Notes under the pieces: generated by a model
Database searches by the model: none
Seen by the model: the letters and a program-made list of their open reading frames with translations, nothing else
Told to the model about the DNA's origin: nothing
Translations under genes and position numbers: made by a program
Assembly (NCBI GenBank): GCA_913062745.1
Contig: CAJXXJ010000262.1
Span: 1-5,914 of the forward strand
Direction: 5' to 3'
Length of the DNA: 5,914 nucleotides
Origin: an uncultured Phaeodactylibacter sp.
Lineage (GTDB): Bacteria; Bacteroidota; Bacteroidia; Chitinophagales; Saprospiraceae
In this document: piece by piece, positions 5,426 through 5,914 of the stretch
How positions within the stretch are numbered: position 1 is the first letter of the stretch
Layout: the number at the start of each line of letters is the position of its first letter

Positions 5426-5914
5426 TTAGTAGCGGTAGTATTCCGGCTTGAACGGGCCTTCCACTTCCACGCCGATGTACTCGGCCTGATCCGGGCGGAG
5501 GGTCTCCAGCTCGGCACCGATTTTCTCCAGGTGCAGGCGGGCCACCTCTTCGTCCAGGTGCTTCGGCAGCATGTACACTTTGTTTTCGTACTTGTCTGTA
5601 TTGTGCCACAGCTCGATCTGTGCCAGTACCTGATTGGTGAAGGAGTTGGACATCACGAAAGACGGGTGGCCGGTAGCGCAGCCCAGGTTGACCAGGCGGC
5701 CTTCTGCCAGCAGGATGATATCCTTACCGTCGATGGTGTACTTGTCCACCTGCGGCTTGATCTCCGTCTTGGTGTGGCCAAACTCGCGGTTCAGGAAAGC
5801 AACGTCAATTTCGTTATCGAAGTGGCCGATGTTGCACACGATCACTTTGTCCTTCATCAGGCGGAAGTGCTTCTCGGAGATGATGTCTTTGTTGCCGGTA
5901 GCGGTCACTACGAT
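5426..5914 (-). CDS. ahcY: Adenosylhomocysteinase, C-terminal part, cut by window edge
   Basis: S-adenosylhomocysteine hydrolase splits the methylation by-product SAH into homocysteine and adenosine, using tightly bound NAD+, in the cytosol. The reading frame stays open to the window end, where [11 protein letters not shown] is read, so 163 C-terminal codons of a protein usually 420-480 residues long are present. Family marks are [38 protein letters not shown] followed by [30 protein letters not shown], and the C-terminus [10 protein letters not shown]. That tail keeps the Lys and Tyr which reach into the NAD site of the neighbouring subunit in known structures (Lys426 and Tyr430 of the mammalian enzyme). 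The TAA stop at 5428-5426 follows directly. All visible catalytic-core motifs are intact. The gene faces the T9SS gene convergently and has its own terminator at 5346-5311; its start and promoter are outside the window. Confidence 0.97.
   Translation of the reverse strand: MVVTATGNKDIISEKHFRLMKDKVIVCNIGHFDNEIDVAFLNREFGHTKTEIKPQVDKYTIDGKDIILLAEGRLVNLGCATGHPSFVMSNSFTNQVLAQIELWHNTDKYENKVYMLPKHLDEEVARLHLEKIGAELETLRPDQAEYIGVEVEGPFKPEYYRY

Noticed and set aside
1..5914. CRISPR array, insertion sequence, prophage, tRNA or rRNA
   Set aside because: No regularly spaced repeats, terminal inverted repeats with a transposase, phage structural genes, cloverleaf or rRNA core sequences were seen on either strand.

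Overview
The window looks like chromosomal DNA from a member of the Bacteroidota, probably a GC-richer lineage near the Saprospiria (Lewinella/Phaeodactylibacter type). The placement is inferred from four things: a large secreted protein with a type IX secretion (T9SS) C-terminal sorting domain, which is restricted to this phylum; promoters of the TTG-N19/20-TAnnTTTG class; A-rich leaders without Shine-Dalgarno sequences before the ATGs; and a DUF6702 gene next to a HupE/UreJ-type membrane protein gene.

Layout. Bases 1-1701 hold three minus-strand genes. In transcription order they are a HupE/UreJ-family membrane protein (1701-1096), a DUF6702-type exported protein (1070-507, 25 bp downstream) and the N-terminal 147 codons of nadC (442-1, cut by the window edge). 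A good Bacteroidota-type promoter precedes the hupE-like gene (about 1809-1780). A second one sits in the 64-bp gap before nadC (495-465), so nadC can be transcribed alone, and no strong terminator separates it from the pair. Bases 1702-2123 are a 422-bp divergent intergenic region with several inverted repeats and a 14-bp near-identical direct repeat. Bases 2124-5198 (+) encode one 1024-residue secreted multidomain protein: signal peptide, beta-sandwich-like N-domain, 'FTDNGW' domain, Ig-like domain, lamin-tail domain, DUF1349-like domain and T9SS type A sorting domain. Bases 5199-5425 hold two strand-specific intrinsic terminators between convergent genes. Bases 5426-5914 (-) are the C-terminal 163 codons of ahcY (S-adenosylhomocysteine hydrolase).

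The genes do not form one obvious pathway. nadC (NAD synthesis) and ahcY (methyl-cycle recycling) are housekeeping genes. The HupE-like/DUF6702 pair is a recurrent Bacteroidota couple of unproven function with no hydrogenase or urease gene in view. The big T9SS cargo is an uncharacterised surface or secreted protein that stands as a single-gene transcription unit.

I found no CRISPR array, insertion sequence, phage gene, tRNA or rRNA, and no convincing new multi-gene system. The points most worth a second look are a Pro in place of the highly conserved Arg in the NadC phosphoribosyl-binding motif, the structured leader of the T9SS gene, and the HupE-like/DUF6702 pair.
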